Shown: positions 5,994 to 7,053 of the stretch, piece by piece
How positions within the stretch are numbered: position 1 is the stretch's first letter
Layout: every line of letters begins with the position of its first letter
Assembly: GCA_025360945.1 (NCBI GenBank)
Contig: JANYBE010000173.1
Span: forward strand, 1-7,053
Direction: 5' to 3'
Length of the DNA: 7,053 nt
From: Rhizobacter sp.
Lineage (GTDB): Bacteria > Pseudomonadota > Gammaproteobacteria > Burkholderiales > Burkholderiaceae_C
The notes under the pieces: generated by a model
Databases searched by the model: none
What the model was told of the DNA's origin: nothing
Seen by the model: only the letters and a program-made list of their open reading frames with translations
Made by a program: the position numbers and the translations under genes

Positions 5994-6251
5994 ATGTCAC
6001 AGCCTCATCTTCACCTGTCTCCTGACGCGATCTATCCGTTCGACGCCCGCGGCGTTGCCAAGCGCTTTCGGCACGCCGCCATTTTTGGTGCCTTGGACAG
6101 TCTGCAGCCCGGTGAAACCATGCGCTTTGCCAACGATCATGACCCGTTGCCGCTGCTTGCGCAGATCGAGCAACGCTATGGTCCTCGGGTCGGCGTCGAG
6201 TACCGCCAGCGTGAGCCCGGTGCCATCGTGATCGACTTCAGCGTGTGCTGA
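5994..6251 (+). CDS. DUF2249 domain protein
   Basis: This 85-residue product covers essentially one DUF2249 domain. Recognisable pieces are FDARGVAKRFRHAAIFGALDSLQPGE (given as residues 17-42 by its ends FDARG and QPGE), then the hallmark NDHDPLPLLAQIEQRYG at 47-63 and a terminal YRQREPGAIVIDF strand. The fold belongs to the small SirA/TusA-like group but lacks the TusA Cys-Pro motif. Its only cysteine is the last residue. The biochemical function is unknown. The domain is frequently found beside hemerythrins and denitrification or NO-response genes, as here. It starts 47 bp after the hemerythrin gene, with only a poor ribosome binding site (AAGACG), and ends 69 bp before hemN. Confidence 0.85.
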   Translation: MSQPHLHLSPDAIYPFDARGVAKRFRHAAIFGALDSLQPGETMRFANDHDPLPLLAQIEQRYGPRVGVEYRQREPGAIVIDFSVC

Positions 6252-6273
6252 GTGGCCTTGTCCAGGCGCGCAT

Positions 6274-6287
6274 TTGACTGGAATCAA
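6274..6287. promoter_or_regulatory. FNR/Anr/Dnr-type box upstream of hemN
   Basis: TTGAC-TGGA-ATCAA differs from the palindromic consensus TTGAT-N4-ATCAA at a single base. Genes for HemN are classic targets of FNR-family regulators in proteobacteria, so low-oxygen or NO-responsive activation is likely. The box centre is about 40 bp from the annotated hemN ATG. A class II promoter would then start transcription almost at that ATG, giving a leaderless or very short-leader message. Confidence 0.65.
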
Positions 6288-6320
6288 GCTCGAATGCCGC
6301 CGCCAGGTTCACCATTCGCC

Positions 6321-7053
6321 ATGTCTACCGCCACCCTTCAGCCAGTCGACGTGCGGGCGATCCTCACCGAAGAGTTGCTGCGCAAGTTCGACACGCCGGG
6401 CCCTCGGTACACCTCGTATCCGACCGCCGACCGATTTGCGGAATAGTTCGGCTCAGCAGACACAGTGCAGGTGCTGCATACGCGTAGTCGAGCCAGTTCG
6501 TCGGCACCCCTCTCGCTGTATGTGCACATTCCGTTCTGCGAATCGTTGTGCCACTACTGCGGCTGCAACAAGATCATCACCAAGCACCACGACCGCGCCG
6601 CCGAATACCTTGACGCGCTCGAAGTGGAACTTGCGCTGGTGGTCGAGGCCCTCGGTGCCGGTCGCCCGGTGTCGCAACTCCACTTCGGTGGCGGTTCGCC
6701 CACCTTCCTGTCCGATGCCGAACTGACTCGGGTGATGACCACGCTCGGCGGCGCCTTCCAATTGACGCCGGATTCGGAGGTGTCGATCGAAGTGGACCCT
6801 CGCACGGTGACACCCGACCGTCTCGCGCACTTTCGCAAACTTGGTTTCAACCGGCTGAGCTTCGGTGTACAGGACTTCGACCCGGACGCTCAACAAGCGG
6901 TACACCGGGTCCAATCGTTCGAGATGGTCGAGGGCCTGATGAAAAGTGCCCGAGCGTTGGGGTACGTCTCCATCAACGCCGATCTGATCTACGGGCTCCC
7001 CAAGCAGACGCCCGAGAGCTTTGCACGAACCATTCAACGGATGGGTGAACTGC
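6321..7053 (+). pseudogene. hemN: hemN, oxygen-independent coproporphyrinogen III oxidase, with in-frame amber codon; 3' partial
   Basis: HemN is a radical-SAM enzyme that converts coproporphyrinogen III to protoporphyrinogen IX in heme synthesis without oxygen. The frame starts at ATG 6321 (MSTATLQPVDVRAILTEELL) and has the family's PGPRYTSYPTADRF, but a TAG at 6444-6446 (codon 42) interrupts it. The same frame then continues uninterrupted to the window edge (about 244 of roughly 455 codons) with FG right after the stop, Tyr67 in LYVHIPFC, the cluster motif C73-x3-C77-x2-C80-x-C82, HFGGGSPT (121-128), EVDPR, GFNRLSFGVQDFD and YGLPKQTPESF. A single base change from a Gln or Glu codon would explain it. 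Possibilities are a recent nonsense mutation, a sequencing error, amber readthrough, or restart at GTG 6465 or 6471, which lacks a clear ribosome binding site. Identity is certain; functional state is not. Confidence 0.85.

Noticed and set aside
6444..6446. Frameshift as the explanation for interrupted hemN
   Set aside because: Both sides of the TAG are in the same frame and align with HemN without insertion or deletion, so it is a nonsense codon and not a frameshift.
6453..7037. 194-codon minus-strand open frame opposite hemN
   Set aside because: It is antisense to conserved radical-SAM motifs and has no recognisable domain.

Overview
The window is high-GC DNA that reads like a proteobacterium, most likely a denitrifying or facultatively anaerobic betaproteobacterium (Burkholderiales or Rhodocyclales type). 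That placement is inferred from gene content and protein style. No rRNA or other marker is present to fix it.

Left part (1-3040): a complete insertion sequence of the IS21 family lies at 241-3034. Its ends match (TGCGTATTTCAGC on both), and it is flanked by a 6-bp direct repeat GTCGAA that looks like the target-site duplication. It carries istA (DDE transposase) and istB (AAA+ ATPase), both on the minus strand and apparently intact. Its ends hold arrays of 23-bp repeats: six perfectly spaced copies at the istA end, and four more diverged copies plus one inverted copy at the istB end. Outside the element, 1-240 and 3041-3107 contain no convincing gene.

Right part (3108-7053): a nitric-oxide / anaerobic-metabolism cluster built around a divergent promoter region. 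Leftward run nnrS (heme-copper membrane protein of nitrosative-stress defence) and fdxA (seven-iron ferredoxin). Rightward run an NsrR-type Rrf2 regulator, a hemerythrin-like di-iron protein, a DUF2249 protein, and the start of hemN (oxygen-independent coproporphyrinogen III oxidase), which runs off the window. The 84-bp nnrS/nsrR intergenic region holds a 23-bp site whose two half-sites match the NsrR consensus exactly, plus a second, weaker site. Each overlaps the likely -10 box of one divergent promoter, so NsrR probably represses both sides and itself until NO damages its Fe-S cluster. An FNR/Anr-type box precedes hemN, adding oxygen control.

The main anomaly is an in-frame TAG at codon 42 of hemN. 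The reading frame continues past it with all radical-SAM motifs conserved, so this is a single nonsense change and not a frameshift. No wholly new system is evident. The observations most worth following are the dual NsrR operator, the hemerythrin/DUF2249 pair, the hemN amber codon, and the architecture of the IS21 ends.
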